DNA from: Pseudomonas alcaligenes
GTDB lineage: Bacteria > Pseudomonadota > Gammaproteobacteria > Pseudomonadales > Pseudomonadaceae
NCBI RefSeq assembly: GCF_041729615.1
Contig: NZ_CP154874.1
Coordinates: forward strand, 3,951,501-4,015,500
Direction: 5' to 3'
Length of the DNA stretch: 64,000 nucleotides
The notes under the pieces were generated by a model. The model made no database searches. It saw nothing but the letters and a program-made list of their open reading frames with translations, and was not told the DNA's origin. Below, piece after piece: positions 1 to 9,210 of this stretch (position 1 is the stretch's first letter; the number at the start of each line of letters is the position of its first letter). A program made the translations under genes and the position numbers.

Positions 1-2563
1 TGGTGTCGTCCAGGTTCTGAATCACGATGCTCTCGGTGATCTCCAGCTTGAGCATCCTGGCCGGCAGCTCACTGAGCTGCAGGCAGCGCTCGACCCGCTC
101 GACGAAGTCGCCCTGGCGGAACTGCCGGGGGCTGATGTTGACGCACAGCTGGAAGTTGTCGCGGCGCACCAGCTTCTGCTGCAGCAGGCTGGCCACCGCA
201 TGGCAGGCCTCGTCGAGGACCCAGGCGCCCACTTCGAGGATCAGCCCGCTTTCCTCCAGTACCTGGATGAACTGCCCCGGTGACTGCTGGCCGAGGGTCG
301 GATGGCTCCAGCGCAGCAGGGCCTCGGCGCCGATCACACGGTCGTCGCGGGCATCCACCTGGGGCTGGAAGTACAGTTCGAACTCGCCGCGGGCCAGGGC
401 CAGGCGCAGGTCGTTCTCCAGGCGCAGGCGCTCGCTGGCCGCTTCCTGCATGGATTTGCGGAACAGCTGGATGGTGTTGCGCCCGGAGTCCTTGGCCCGG
501 TACAGGGCGATGTCGGCGCGCTTGAGCAGATCGGTCGGGTTGTCGCCGTGGTCCGGCAGTAGGGCGATACCGATGCTCGGCGTCACCTGCAGGCGATGGC
601 CGTCCAGCAGCATCGGCTCGGCCAGCAGGCGGCGCAGCTTTTCCGCCACCAGACGGACCTGGCGGGTGACCTCGGAGCGCTTGCCTTCCAGGCCGGAAAT
701 CAGCACCACGAACTCGTCGCCGCCCAGGCGCGCCACCGTGTCCTCCTGGCGCACGCTGGCTTCCAGGCGGGCGGTGACCATCTTCAGCACGGCATCGCCA
801 ACCGGATGGCCGAGGCTGTCGTTGATGTGCTTGAAGTGGTCGAGGTCGAGGAACAGCAGGGCGCCGTGCAGGTCGTGGCGCTTGAGCAGGGATATCTGCT
901 GGATCAGGCGGTCCATCAACAGGGCGCGGTTGGGCAGGTTGGTCAGCGGGTCGTGGTAGGCCAGGTGCTGCACCTGGGCCTGGGCAGCCTTCAGTTCGCT
1001 GATGTCGCGGGCAGTCAGCAACAGGCAGGGCGTGCCATTCAGCTCGATGGGCTCGACCGAGACCTCCACCAGCTGCAGCGCGCCGTTGCGGTGCTGGCCG
1101 TGCATTTCCAGGTGATAGACGCGGCCATCGCGGATGATGGCCTCGACCATGCGCGCGCGCTCTTCCGGGTAGGCCCAGACGTTGAGCTCCAGGGCGCTGC
1201 GCCCGATCACTTCTTCCGGGCGGTAGCCGGTGAGGCGGCAGAAGCCTTCGTTGACCTCGATGAAGCGCCCGCTGTCACGCTCGGTGATGGTGATGGCGTC
1301 GGGGCTGGAATGGAAGGCCTTGGCGAACTTCTCCTGGCTGGCCTTGAGTGCGGCTTCGGCGGCCTGGCGCTCGGTGATGTCGCGGAAGGTGGTGGTGATG
1401 CACAGCTGGCGGTCGACGCGGATGAAGCGGCTGGACACCACGCAGGTCAGCTGGTGGCCGCCCTTGGTGCGGAAGCGCGCCACCTCGTTGTTGAGGCCCT
1501 GTTGCTGGTTCAGCTTGGCGAACAGCTGGTCACGCTGTCGCTCGTCGACCCAGAAACGCAGCTCTGGGGCGCTACGCCCGACTATCTGCTCGGGCTGCCA
1601 GCCGAACACCTGGCAGAAGCTGGGGTTGACCTCGACGAACACGCCATCGCGGATGCGCGTTACGCAGATGGGCTCGGGGCTGGCCTGGAACAGGGTGACG
1701 AACTTCTCCTCGGAGGAGGCCAGGCGCTGCTCGCGCAGCACTCGCTCGGTGATGTCCATGAGGATTCCGGCCATGCGCAGCGGCTGCTCCTGGCTGTCGC
1801 GGTAGAGCTTGGCGGTGCTCTCCAGGTAGCGGGTGTCGCCGTTCTTCAGGCGGGTGCGGTAGGTCACCTGATATTCGCGCTGGATGCCGGCGCAGGCGTC
1901 GCGGTAGGCCTGGCGCATGAGCTTCTGGTCCGTCGTCGGGACGCGCTCGAAGAAGTCGGCGAAGGGGCCGTGGTAGGGCTCGGCGGGCAGGCCATGCAGG
2001 CTGGCGGCGCGTTCCGAGGCATAGAGCAGGCCGCTGGGAATGTGCCAGTCCCAGGTGCCCAGGTTGGCCGAGTCCAGGGCCAGGGTCAGGCGCTCCTGGC
2101 TGTCGCGCAGGGCCAGTTCCTGTTCCTGCTGCTGGGTGATGTCGCGGATCACCCCGAAAACCTGCTTGCGCCCGCTGGCGTCCAGCTGCGGCCGGCCGCT
2201 GATCTCCAGCCAGTGCAGGCTGCCGTCGGGCCAGCGGATGCGGTGGCGCAGGGGTTCGACAATCGGCTGGCCTTCCAGCACCTGCCGGAACAGCTGCTGC
2301 ACTTTGGCGCGGTCTTCCTCGGGGATCAGCTCGATGTAGTCGACGCGCTGTTCCAGCGGATTCTTCGGGTCCAGGCCGAACAGTGCCTGGGCGCCGCGCG
2401 ACCAGTTGACCTTGCCGCTCTCGATGTCCCAGTACCAGGCGCCCAGGTGCGCCCCGTTGAGGGCGGCGAGCAGGCGCGGCGCATCCTGCCAGGTCTTCTC
2501 GAACTCGGCGGGATCGAGGGCGGGGATGTAGGGGAAGGGCGGCTGCTTGGGCGGTCTGGACAT
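1..2563 (-). CDS. Multi-PAS GGDEF/EAL cyclic-di-GMP protein, 3' end outside window
   Basis: The product reads and probably makes or breaks cyclic-di-GMP. Reading leftwards from ATG 2563 (MSRPPKQPP) the frame stays open to the window edge, giving about 854 codons with the C-terminus missing. Roughly four PAS/PAC repeats occupy residues 30-520. A diguanylate cyclase domain follows with an intact GGDEF at 614-618 and an I-site RQED at 605-608, five residues upstream. An EAL phosphodiesterase domain begins near 715 with EAL at 747-749 (in GAEALLRW) and a LEITES motif just before the cut. Both catalytic signatures are canonical as far as visible, so it may be bifunctional or a GTP-stimulated phosphodiesterase. 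There is no obvious transmembrane segment, so it is probably a cytoplasmic sensor. The long plus-strand frames across this stretch are shadows. Confidence 0.9.
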   Translation of the reverse strand, partial: MSRPPKQPPFPYIPALDPAEFEKTWQDAPRLLAALNGAHLGAWYWDIESGKVNWSRGAQALFGLDPKNPLEQRVDYIELIPEEDRAKVQQLFRQVLEGQPIVEPLRHRIRWPDGSLHWLEISGRPQLDASGRKQVFGVIRDITQQQEQELALRDSQERLTLALDSANLGTWDWHIPSGLLYASERAASLHGLPAEPYHGPFADFFERVPTTDQKLMRQAYRDACAGIQREYQVTYRTRLKNGDTRYLESTAKLYRDSQEQPLRMAGILMDITERVLREQRLASSEEKFVTLFQASPEPICVTRIRDGVFVEVNPSFCQVFGWQPEQIVGRSAPELRFWVDERQRDQLFAKLNQQQGLNNEVARFRTKGGHQLTCVVSSRFIRVDRQLCITTTFRDITERQAAEAALKASQEKFAKAFHSSPDAITITERDSGRFIEVNEGFCRLTGYRPEEVIGRSALELNVWAYPEERARMVEAIIRDGRVYHLEMHGQHRNGALQLVEVSVEPIELNGTPCLLLTARDISELKAAQAQVQHLAYHDPLTNLPNRALLMDRLIQQISLLKRHDLHGALLFLDLDHFKHINDSLGHPVGDAVLKMVTARLEASVRQEDTVARLGGDEFVVLISGLEGKRSEVTRQVRLVAEKLRRLLAEPMLLDGHRLQVTPSIGIALLPDHGDNPTDLLKRADIALYRAKDSGRNTIQLFRKSMQEAASERLRLENDLRLALARGEFELYFQPQVDARDDRVIGAEALLRWSHPTLGQQSPGQFIQVLEESGLILEVGAWVLDEACHAVASLLQQKLVRRDNFQLCVNISPRQFRQGDFVERVERCLQLSELPARMLKLEITESIVIQNLDDT

Positions 2564-2677
2564 CGCGTTCTCGTCCGGCGCTCGGCACGGCCTCGCCACC
2601 CGGTGGGAAGGGGCGCTGGAGCGGCATGCAGGCGTCTTTTTTATCGTTATGTCCTCACGTTAGCCGCAGTTTTGCCG

Positions 2678-3556
2678 TCAAGGCAAGCGGCGTTGCTGGT
2701 CGAGCAGGGCCATGAAGGCTTTGGCCGCGTTGGACAGGGTTCGTTCCCGGTGCAGGATGTAGCCGAGGCGCCGCTGCAGCTGGATGCCCGGTAGTGGCAG
2801 GCGTACCACCTGGTCGTCGAGCATGGTGCGCGGCAGCACGCTCCAGGCCAGGCCGATGGAGACCATCATCTTGATCGTCTCCAGGTAGTTGGTGCTCATG
2901 CCGATGTTGGGCGTCAGCCCCTGGGCGGCGAACAGGTTGTTGACGATGTGGTGGGTGAAGGTGTTGCCGCCGGGGAACACCGCCGGGTGCAGCGCCACGT
3001 CGGCCAGGGTCACCGCGCCGTTGCGCGCCAGTGGGTGCTCGGGGGCGGCGACGAAGTCCAGCGGGTCGTCCCACACTGGCACCGCGTGCACCGGCTCGCG
3101 GGTCTCCGGGGCCAGGGTGATCACCGCCAGCTCGGCGCGGCCGTGGAGAATCTCCTCGTAGGCCACCTCGGAGTCGAGGAACTGGATATCCAGAGCCACC
3201 TGCGGATGCTGACGGGTGAAGGCCCGCAGCAGCGGCGGCAGGCGATGCAGGCCGATATGGTGGCTGGTGGCCAGGGTCAGGCGGCCGCTGACTTCGCCAT
3301 TGAGATTGGTCAGGGCGCGGCGGGTGTCGTCCAGCACATTGAGGATCTGGTAGGCCCGCGGCAGCAGGGCGCGTCCGGCCTCGGTCAGGTTCACCTCGCG
3401 GCCCAGGCGGTCGAACAGGCGCACGTCGAGCTGCTGCTCCAGGCCGGCGATGCGCTTGCTTACCGCCGGTTGGGTCAGGTGCAGGCGCTCGGCCGCCTCG
3501 GAGAAGCTGCCGGCTTCGGCGATGGCGATGAAGGCGTTGAGGTTGGCCAGGTCCAT
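2678..3556 (-). CDS. LysR-family transcriptional regulator
   Basis: A 292-residue LysR-type regulator. The N-terminal winged HTH (residues about 3-60) carries the typical SFSEAAERLHLTQPAVSKRI helix pair, followed by LFDR and the LTEAG turn; residues 90-290 form the inducer-binding domain. It is transcribed divergently from leuC across 178 bp, the classical LysR arrangement, so it probably controls leuCDB and itself. The intergenic DNA carries ATTC/GAAT dyads (separate entry). From memory, PAO1 has a LysR gene in the same place. The ligand cannot be read from the sequence; an intermediate of leucine synthesis is a guess from position only. A start in another frame at 3605 gives only a shadow. 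Confidence 0.9.
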   Translation of the reverse strand: MDLANLNAFIAIAEAGSFSEAAERLHLTQPAVSKRIAGLEQQLDVRLFDRLGREVNLTEAGRALLPRAYQILNVLDDTRRALTNLNGEVSGRLTLATSHHIGLHRLPPLLRAFTRQHPQVALDIQFLDSEVAYEEILHGRAELAVITLAPETREPVHAVPVWDDPLDFVAAPEHPLARNGAVTLADVALHPAVFPGGNTFTHHIVNNLFAAQGLTPNIGMSTNYLETIKMMVSIGLAWSVLPRTMLDDQVVRLPLPGIQLQRRLGYILHRERTLSNAAKAFMALLDQQRRLP

Positions 3557-3601
3557 GGGTGTCTGCGCTCGGCTCGGTGATTGTCGGTCTTATAGCGCAT
3601 T

Positions 3602-3660
3602 GCATTCCGCTCAGGAATGCTTGGAATAAAAAATATGAATTGGAGTTATTCGAGCCGAAT
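3602..3660. promoter_or_regulatory. Candidate LysR operator dyads between LysR gene and leuC
   Basis: GCATTCC-N5-GGAATGC at 3602-3620 is a perfect inverted repeat that contains a T-N11-A LysR box. A second dyad, ATTCG-N3-CGAAT, lies at 3648-3660. Additional GAAT half-sites occur at 3624 and 3637. The array is between the divergent LysR and leuC starts. Confidence 0.5.
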
Positions 3661-3734
3661 CCCTAGGATCGCCCCATCAGCAGAAGGGTTATCAGCCCTC
3701 GCTCCGCACATGACCTGATCGAGGACATAAGCAA

Positions 3735-5162
3735 ATGGCCGGCAAGACGCTCTACGACAAGCTCTGGGACATGCACGAGGTGAAGCGCCGCGACGACGGT
3801 TCGTCGCTGATCTACATCGACCGGCAGATCCTCCACGAAGTGACCTCGCCGCAGGCCTTCGAGGGCCTGCGTCTGGCCGGGCGCAAGCCCTGGCGCGTGG
3901 ACGCCAATATCGCCACTCCGGACCACAACGTGCCGACCACCAAGGCCGAGCGCCAGGGCGGCCTGGAGGCCATCGTCGACGAAGTGTCGCGCATCCAGGT
4001 GCAGACCCTGGACGAGAACTGCGACGACTTCGGCATCCTCGAGTTCAAGATGAACGACAGCCGCCAGGGCATCGTCCACGTGGTCGGCCCGGAGCAGGGC
4101 GCCACCCTGCCGGGTATGACCGTGGTCTGCGGCGACTCGCACACCTCCACCCACGGCGCCTTCGGTGCGCTGGCCCATGGCATCGGTACTTCCGAGGTCG
4201 AGCATGTGCTCGCCACCCAGTGCCTGGTGGCCAAGAAGATGAAGAATATGCAGGTGCGTGTCGAAGGCCGGCTGCCCTTCGGTGTCACCGCCAAGGACAT
4301 CGTCCTCGCGATCATCGGCAAGATCGGTACTGCCGGCGGCAACGGCCATGCCCTGGAATTCGCCGGCAGCGCCATCCGTGAGCTGTCCATGGAAGGCCGC
4401 ATGACCATCTGCAACATGGCCATCGAGGCCGGCGCCCGCGTTGGCCTGGTGGCCGTGGACGAGAAGACCATCGCCTATGTCGAGGGTCGCCCCTTCGCGC
4501 CCAAGGGCGCCGACTGGGACAAGGCCGTGGCCCAGTGGCAGACCCTGGTGTCCGACGCCGATGCGCATTTCGATACCGTGGTCGAGCTGAAGGCCGAAGA
4601 GATCAAGCCGCAGGTGTCCTGGGGCACTTCGCCGGAAATGGTCCTGGCCGTGGATGAGAAGGTGCCAGACCCGGCGGCCGAGGCCGACCCGGTCAAGCGC
4701 GACTCCATCGTCCGCGCCCTCAAGTACATGGGCCTGACCGCCAACCAGCCGATCACCGAGATCAAGCTGGACCGCGTGTTCATCGGCTCCTGCACCAACT
4801 CGCGCATCGAGGACCTGCGCGCCGCCGCCGAGGTGGCCAAGGGCCGCAAGGTGGCCGCCAACGTCAAGCAGGCGCTGGTGGTTCCGGGCTCCGGCCTGGT
4901 CAAGGCGCAGGCTGAACAGGAAGGTCTGGACAAGATCTTTATCGAGGCCGGCTTCGAATGGCGCGAGCCGGGCTGTTCCATGTGCCTGGCGATGAACCCG
5001 GACAAGCTGGGCAGCGGCGAGCATTGCGCCTCGACCTCCAACCGCAACTTCGAGGGCCGTCAGGGCGCCGGTGGCCGTACCCACCTGGTCAGCCCGGCCA
5101 TGGCTGCGGCGGCTGCCGTGACCGGCCACTTCATCGACGTGCGCGAACTGATCCAGGCCTGA
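3735..5162 (+). CDS. leuC: 3-isopropylmalate dehydratase large subunit
   Basis: Large subunit of isopropylmalate isomerase, converting 2- to 3-isopropylmalate in leucine synthesis with LeuD. The 475-residue product starts MAGKTLYDKLWDMHEV and has aconitase-family signatures: the CGDSHTSTHGAFG segment, the cluster cysteine in FIGSCTNSR, and the pair in EPGCSMCLAMNP, which together bind the 4Fe-4S cluster. Length is normal. ATG 3735 follows a GAGGAC ribosome site. It is the first gene of leuC-leuD-leuB and lies 11 bp before leuD. Expression probably depends on the divergent LysR protein. I saw no leader peptide rich in leucine codons, so attenuation is not supported. Confidence 0.98.
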   Translation: MAGKTLYDKLWDMHEVKRRDDGSSLIYIDRQILHEVTSPQAFEGLRLAGRKPWRVDANIATPDHNVPTTKAERQGGLEAIVDEVSRIQVQTLDENCDDFGILEFKMNDSRQGIVHVVGPEQGATLPGMTVVCGDSHTSTHGAFGALAHGIGTSEVEHVLATQCLVAKKMKNMQVRVEGRLPFGVTAKDIVLAIIGKIGTAGGNGHALEFAGSAIRELSMEGRMTICNMAIEAGARVGLVAVDEKTIAYVEGRPFAPKGADWDKAVAQWQTLVSDADAHFDTVVELKAEEIKPQVSWGTSPEMVLAVDEKVPDPAAEADPVKRDSIVRALKYMGLTANQPITEIKLDRVFIGSCTNSRIEDLRAAAEVAKGRKVAANVKQALVVPGSGLVKAQAEQEGLDKIFIEAGFEWREPGCSMCLAMNPDKLGSGEHCASTSNRNFEGRQGAGGRTHLVSPAMAAAAAVTGHFIDVRELIQA

Positions 5163-5173
5163 GGAGAGCGAAC

Positions 5174-5821
5174 ATGAAAGCCTTTACCCAACACACCGGC
5201 CTGGTCTGCCCGCTGGATCGCGCCAACGTCGACACCGACCAGATCATCCCCAAGCAGTTCCTCAAGTCGATCAAGCGCACCGGCTTCGGCCCCAACCTGT
5301 TCGACGAGTGGCGCTACCTGGATGTCGGCCAGCCCAACCAGGACTGCTCCAAGCGCCCGGTGAACCAGGACTTCGTGCTCAATTTCCCGCGTTACCAGGG
5401 CGCCAGCGTACTGCTGGCACGCGAGAACTTCGGCTGCGGCTCGAGCCGTGAGCACGCGCCCTGGGCGCTGGACGAGTACGGCTTCCGTGCCGTGATCGCG
5501 CCGAGCTTCGCCGACATCTTCTTCAACAACAGCTTCAAGAACGGTCTGCTGCCGATCATCCTCAAGGATGCAGAAGTCGACGAGCTGTTCGCCCAGTGCG
5601 AGGCCACCGAGGGCTACCAGCTGACCGTCGACCTGGCGGCGCAGACCGTGACCCGCCCGGACGGCAAGCAGTACCGTTTCGAGGTGGATGCCTTCCGCAA
5701 GCACTGCCTGCTCAACGGCCTGGACGACATCGGCCTGACCCTGCAGGACCAGGAGGCGATCAGGGCCTTCGAAGCCAAACACCAGCAGAGCAGCCCCTGG
5801 CTGTTCGGCGCGATCAAGTGA
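5174..5821 (+). CDS. leuD: 3-isopropylmalate dehydratase small subunit
   Basis: Small, swivelling subunit of isopropylmalate isomerase; 215 residues beginning MKAFTQHTGL. It shows the LeuD hallmarks PLDRANVDTDQIIPKQFLK near the N-terminus and the ENFGCGSSREHAPWAL substrate loop around residues 85-100. ATG 5174 follows GAGGAGAGCG, a good ribosome site. It lies 11 bp after leuC and 13 bp before leuB, so the three genes are almost certainly one transcript. From memory, PAO1 carries an additional gene (PA3119) between leuD and leuB; here there is none. Confidence 0.98.
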   Translation: MKAFTQHTGLVCPLDRANVDTDQIIPKQFLKSIKRTGFGPNLFDEWRYLDVGQPNQDCSKRPVNQDFVLNFPRYQGASVLLARENFGCGSSREHAPWALDEYGFRAVIAPSFADIFFNNSFKNGLLPIILKDAEVDELFAQCEATEGYQLTVDLAAQTVTRPDGKQYRFEVDAFRKHCLLNGLDDIGLTLQDQEAIRAFEAKHQQSSPWLFGAIK

Positions 5822-5834
5822 TTAAGGATTGAGC

Positions 5835-6917
5835 ATGAGCAAGCAGATTCTGGTTCTCCCCGGCGACGGCATCGGCCCGGAAATTATGGCCGAGGCGGTC
5901 AAGGTGCTGAACCTGGCCAATGACAAGTACAACCTCGGCTTCGAGCTGTCCTTCGATGACCTGGGTGGTGCCGCCATCGACCGTTACGGCGTGCCGCTGG
6001 CCGACGAGACCCTGGAGCGCGCCCGTGCCGCCGATGCCGTGCTGCTTGGCGCCGTTGGCGGGCCGAAGTGGGACACCATCGACCCGGCCATCCGTCCGGA
6101 GCGCGGCCTGCTGAAGATCCGCTCGCAGCTGGGCCTGTTCGGCAACCTGCGTCCGGCCATCCTCTACCCGCAACTGGCCGAGGCCTCCAGCCTCAAGCCG
6201 GAGGTGGTGGCTGGCCTGGACATCCTCATCGTCCGCGAGCTGACCGGTGGCATCTACTTCGGCCAGCCGCGCGAGAGCAAGGTGCTGGAAAACGGCGAGC
6301 GCATGGCCTACGACACCCTGCCGTATAGCGAGAGCGAGATCCGCCGCATCGCCAAGGTCGGCTTCGACATGGCCATGGTACGGGGCAAGAAGCTGTGCTC
6401 GGTGGACAAGGCCAACGTGCTGGCCTCCAGCCAGTTGTGGCGCGCTGTGGTCGAGGAAGTGGCCAAGGACTACCCGCAGGTCGAGCTGTCGCACATGTAC
6501 GTGGACAACGCCGCCATGCAGCTGGTGCGCGCGCCCAAGCAGTTCGACGTGATCGTCACCGACAACATGTTCGGCGACATCCTCTCCGACGAGGCCTCCA
6601 TGCTCACCGGCTCCATCGGCATGCTGCCGTCGGCCTCGCTGGACGCCAACAACAAGGGCATGTATGAGCCCTGCCACGGCTCGGCGCCGGACATCGCCGG
6701 CAAGGGCATCGCCAACCCGCTGGCGACCATCCTCTCGGTGTCGATGATGCTGCGCTACAGCTTCAACCAGTCTGCCGCCGCCGATGCGATCGAGCAGGCC
6801 GTGAGCCTGGTGCTGGATCAGGGCCTGCGCACCGGCGACATCTGGTCGGAAGGCAAGACCAAGGTCGGTACCGCCGCCATGGGTGATGCCGTAGTCGAGG
6901 CGCTGCGCAGCCTGTAA
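5835..6917 (+). CDS. leuB: 3-isopropylmalate dehydrogenase
   Basis: NAD-dependent oxidative decarboxylation of 3-isopropylmalate, the third dedicated step to leucine. The 360-residue product begins MSKQILVLPGDGIGPEI. Family signatures include LGAVGGPKWD, the RELTGGIYFG substrate segment, and the metal-binding VIVTDNMFGDILSDEAS loop. ATG 5835 is chosen over an in-frame TTG six bases upstream because AAGGA at 5824 is well spaced for it. A GC-rich hairpin directly after the stop probably ends the leu transcript. Confidence 0.98.
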   Translation: MSKQILVLPGDGIGPEIMAEAVKVLNLANDKYNLGFELSFDDLGGAAIDRYGVPLADETLERARAADAVLLGAVGGPKWDTIDPAIRPERGLLKIRSQLGLFGNLRPAILYPQLAEASSLKPEVVAGLDILIVRELTGGIYFGQPRESKVLENGERMAYDTLPYSESEIRRIAKVGFDMAMVRGKKLCSVDKANVLASSQLWRAVVEEVAKDYPQVELSHMYVDNAAMQLVRAPKQFDVIVTDNMFGDILSDEASMLTGSIGMLPSASLDANNKGMYEPCHGSAPDIAGKGIANPLATILSVSMMLRYSFNQSAAADAIEQAVSLVLDQGLRTGDIWSEGKTKVGTAAMGDAVVEALRSL

Positions 6918-6923
6918 TCTTTC

Positions 6924-6950
6924 CAGCCCCGCCACGCTAGGGCGGGGCTG
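6924..6950 (+). terminator. Hairpin after leuB
   Basis: A 10-bp perfect stem, CAGCCCCGCC with GGCGGGGCTG and a 7-nt loop, begins seven bases after the leuB stop. Only CTT follows, so the U-tract is weak. It separates the leu genes from asd. Confidence 0.6.
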
Positions 6951-6970
6951 CTTATCGAGGTACGAGTGTT

Positions 6971-8083
6971 ATGAAACGTGTAGGTCTGATCGGTTGGCGC
7001 GGTATGGTCGGTTCCGTGCTCATGCAGCGCATGCTGGAAGAGCGTGACTTCGACCTGATCGAGCCCGTGTTCTTCACCACCTCCAATGTCGGCGGCCAGG
7101 GGCCGGCGATTGGCAAGGACGTCGCCCCGCTGAAGGATGCCTACAGCATCGACGAGCTGAAGAGCCTCGACGTGATCCTGACCTGCCAGGGCGGCGACTA
7201 CACCAACGAAGTCTTCCCCAAGCTGCGCGAAGCCGGCTGGAACGGCTACTGGATCGACGCGGCCTCCAGCCTGCGCATGGCCGATGACTCGGTGATCGTG
7301 CTGGACCCGGTGAACCGCAAGGTGATCGACCAGTCGCTGGACTCTGGCACCAAGAACTACATCGGCGGCAACTGCACCGTCAGCCTGATGCTGATGGCCC
7401 TGGGCGGCCTGTACGAAGCCGGCCTGGTCGAGTGGATGAGCGCCATGACCTACCAGGCGGCTTCCGGCGCCGGTGCGCAGAATATGCGCGAGCTGATCAA
7501 ACAGATGGGCGCGATCCACGGCGCCGTGGCCGATGATCTGGCCAACCCGGCCAGCGCCATCCTCGACATCGACCGCAAGGTCGCCGAGACCATGCGTGGC
7601 GAAGGCTTCCCGGTGGACAACTTCGGCGTGCCGCTGGCCGGCAGTCTGATCCCCTACATCGACAAGGAGCTGCCCAACGGCCAGAGCCGCGAGGAGTGGA
7701 AGGGCCAGGCCGAGACCAACAAGATCCTCGGTCGGATCAAGAGTCCGATCCCGGTAGACGGCCTGTGCGTGCGCATCGGCGCCATGCGTTGCCATAGCCA
7801 GGCGCTGACCATCAAGCTGAACAAGGACGTGCCGATGGCCGACATCGAGGGCCTGATCAGCCAGCACAACCCCTGGGTCAAGCTGGTGCCGAACACCCGC
7901 GAGGCGAGCATCCGCGACCTCGGCCCGACCGCCGTCACCGGTACCCTGAGCGTACCGGTCGGCCGCTTGCGCAAGCTCAACATGGGCTCGCAGTACCTCG
8001 GCGCCTTCACCGTCGGCGACCAGCTGTTGTGGGGTGCGGCTGAGCCGCTGCGGCGCATGCTGCGCATCCTGCTGGAGCGCTGA
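6971..8083 (+). CDS. asd: Aspartate-semialdehyde dehydrogenase
   Basis: Reduces aspartyl phosphate to aspartate semialdehyde, the branch point to lysine/diaminopimelate, threonine and methionine. The 370-residue product begins MKRVGLIGWRGMVGSVLMQRM, with the NADP-binding GWRGMVGS turn. The catalytic cysteine is Cys135 in IGGNCTVSLM. Length matches the gamma-proteobacterial long form. A hairpin from leuB precedes it and a strong terminator follows, so it appears to be its own transcription unit. The next gene is a paralogue without the active-site cysteine. Confidence 0.97.
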   Translation: MKRVGLIGWRGMVGSVLMQRMLEERDFDLIEPVFFTTSNVGGQGPAIGKDVAPLKDAYSIDELKSLDVILTCQGGDYTNEVFPKLREAGWNGYWIDAASSLRMADDSVIVLDPVNRKVIDQSLDSGTKNYIGGNCTVSLMLMALGGLYEAGLVEWMSAMTYQAASGAGAQNMRELIKQMGAIHGAVADDLANPASAILDIDRKVAETMRGEGFPVDNFGVPLAGSLIPYIDKELPNGQSREEWKGQAETNKILGRIKSPIPVDGLCVRIGAMRCHSQALTIKLNKDVPMADIEGLISQHNPWVKLVPNTREASIRDLGPTAVTGTLSVPVGRLRKLNMGSQYLGAFTVGDQLLWGAAEPLRRMLRILLER

Positions 8084-8102
8084 TCGCGCGTGTTGCGCCA
8101 GA

Positions 8103-8133
8103 GGGCCGGTCCATGACCGGCCCTTTTTATTTT
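8103..8133 (+). terminator. Rho-independent terminator after asd
   Basis: Stem GGGCCGGTC / GACCGGCCC, three-base loop CAT, then TTTTTATTTT. It lies 20 bp after the asd stop. Confidence 0.9.
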
Positions 8134-8186
8134 CTGCGCCGTGCGGGTAGAGTGCCGGCCATTCGCTATTCCCAGAAGGCTTTCCG

Positions 8187-9191
8187 ATGTCCAAGACCCT
8201 CGATATCGCCGTGATCGGCGCCACCGGTACCGTCGGCGAAACCCTGGTGCAGTTGCTGGAGGAGCGCGAGTTCCCGCTCGGCAGCCTGCATCTGTTGGCG
8301 GGCGGCGATTCCGCGGGGCAGTCCGTGCCTTTCCGCGGCAAGAACCTGCGGGTGCGTGAGCTGGACGGGTTCGACTTCGCTCAGGTGCGCCTGGCGTTCT
8401 TCGCCGCCGGCGAGGAGGTCAGCCGCCAGTACGCCGCCAAGGCCCAGGCGGCCGGCTGTTCGGTGATCGACCTGAGTGGCGCCCTGGAACAGGCATTGCC
8501 GGTCGTGCCCGAAGCCAACGCCGAGGCGCTGGCTGGTGCCAGTGCACCCTATCTGCTGTCCAGTCCGGCGCCGGCCGCCGCCGCCCTGGCTGCCGTGCTG
8601 GCACCGCTGCGCGACCGGCCCGGCTTGCGCAAGATCACCCTGAATGCGGTCCTGGCCGTTTCCACTCTGGGGCGCGCCGGGGTCAGCGAGCTGGCGCGCC
8701 AGACCACCGAGCTGCTCAACATGCGCCCGCTGGAGCCGCAGCTGTTCGATCGCCAGGTGGCGTTCAACCTGCTGGCCCGGGTTGGCGAACCGGGGGAGGG
8801 TGGTCATGCCCGGCTGGAGCGGCGGATGGCCGATGAGCTGAAGCGGGTGCTGGGCGTCTCGGGGCTGAAAGTGGCGGTCACCTGTTGTGTGGCGCCGGTG
8901 TTCTTCGGCGACAGCCTGGCCGTCTCCCTGGAAACCGCAGAGGCGGTGGATATAAAGGAAGTTGCCGCACTGCTGGGGCGGCAGGCGGGTATCGAGCTGG
9001 TGGAGGAGGGGGATTATCCGACTGTCGTCGGGGATGCGGTGGGCCAGGATGAACTGTATGTTGGGCGCTTGCGTGCTGGCCTGGACGACCCTGCCGAGCT
9101 TAATTTGTGGATTGCGTCAGATAACGTGCGAAAAGGCTCTGCGCTCAATGCTGTGCAAATTGGCGAGTTGTTGATAAAACACTATCTGTAA
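8187..9191 (+). CDS. usg: Usg-1-type Asd paralogue lacking the catalytic cysteine
   Basis: A 334-residue homologue of aspartate-semialdehyde dehydrogenase. The N-terminal dinucleotide-binding turn is intact (IAVIGATGTVGETL), and the fold continues through VIDLSG and the C-terminal IASDNVRKGSALNA helix. Where active enzymes have NPNCS, this protein reads YLLSSPAP (residues 122-129), with no cysteine, so dehydrogenase activity is not expected. It matches the Usg-1 family, which in E. coli also lies upstream of truA; here the order is usg-fimV-truA. The role is unknown; a structural or regulatory partner is a guess. Confidence 0.88.
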   Translation: MSKTLDIAVIGATGTVGETLVQLLEEREFPLGSLHLLAGGDSAGQSVPFRGKNLRVRELDGFDFAQVRLAFFAAGEEVSRQYAAKAQAAGCSVIDLSGALEQALPVVPEANAEALAGASAPYLLSSPAPAAAALAAVLAPLRDRPGLRKITLNAVLAVSTLGRAGVSELARQTTELLNMRPLEPQLFDRQVAFNLLARVGEPGEGGHARLERRMADELKRVLGVSGLKVAVTCCVAPVFFGDSLAVSLETAEAVDIKEVAALLGRQAGIELVEEGDYPTVVGDAVGQDELYVGRLRAGLDDPAELNLWIASDNVRKGSALNAVQIGELLIKHYL

Positions 9192-9210
9192 AAGATACTT
9201 AGCCCCAAAT

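Noticed and set aside
596..2794. 732-codon plus-strand ORF
   Set aside because: It is antisense to the PAS-GGDEF-EAL gene; the opposite strand has recognisable catalytic motifs and this frame has none. High GC produces such shadows.
3663..5129. 488-codon minus-strand ORF over leuC
   Set aside because: leuC is unambiguous by cluster cysteines and operon context; the antisense frame has no family features.
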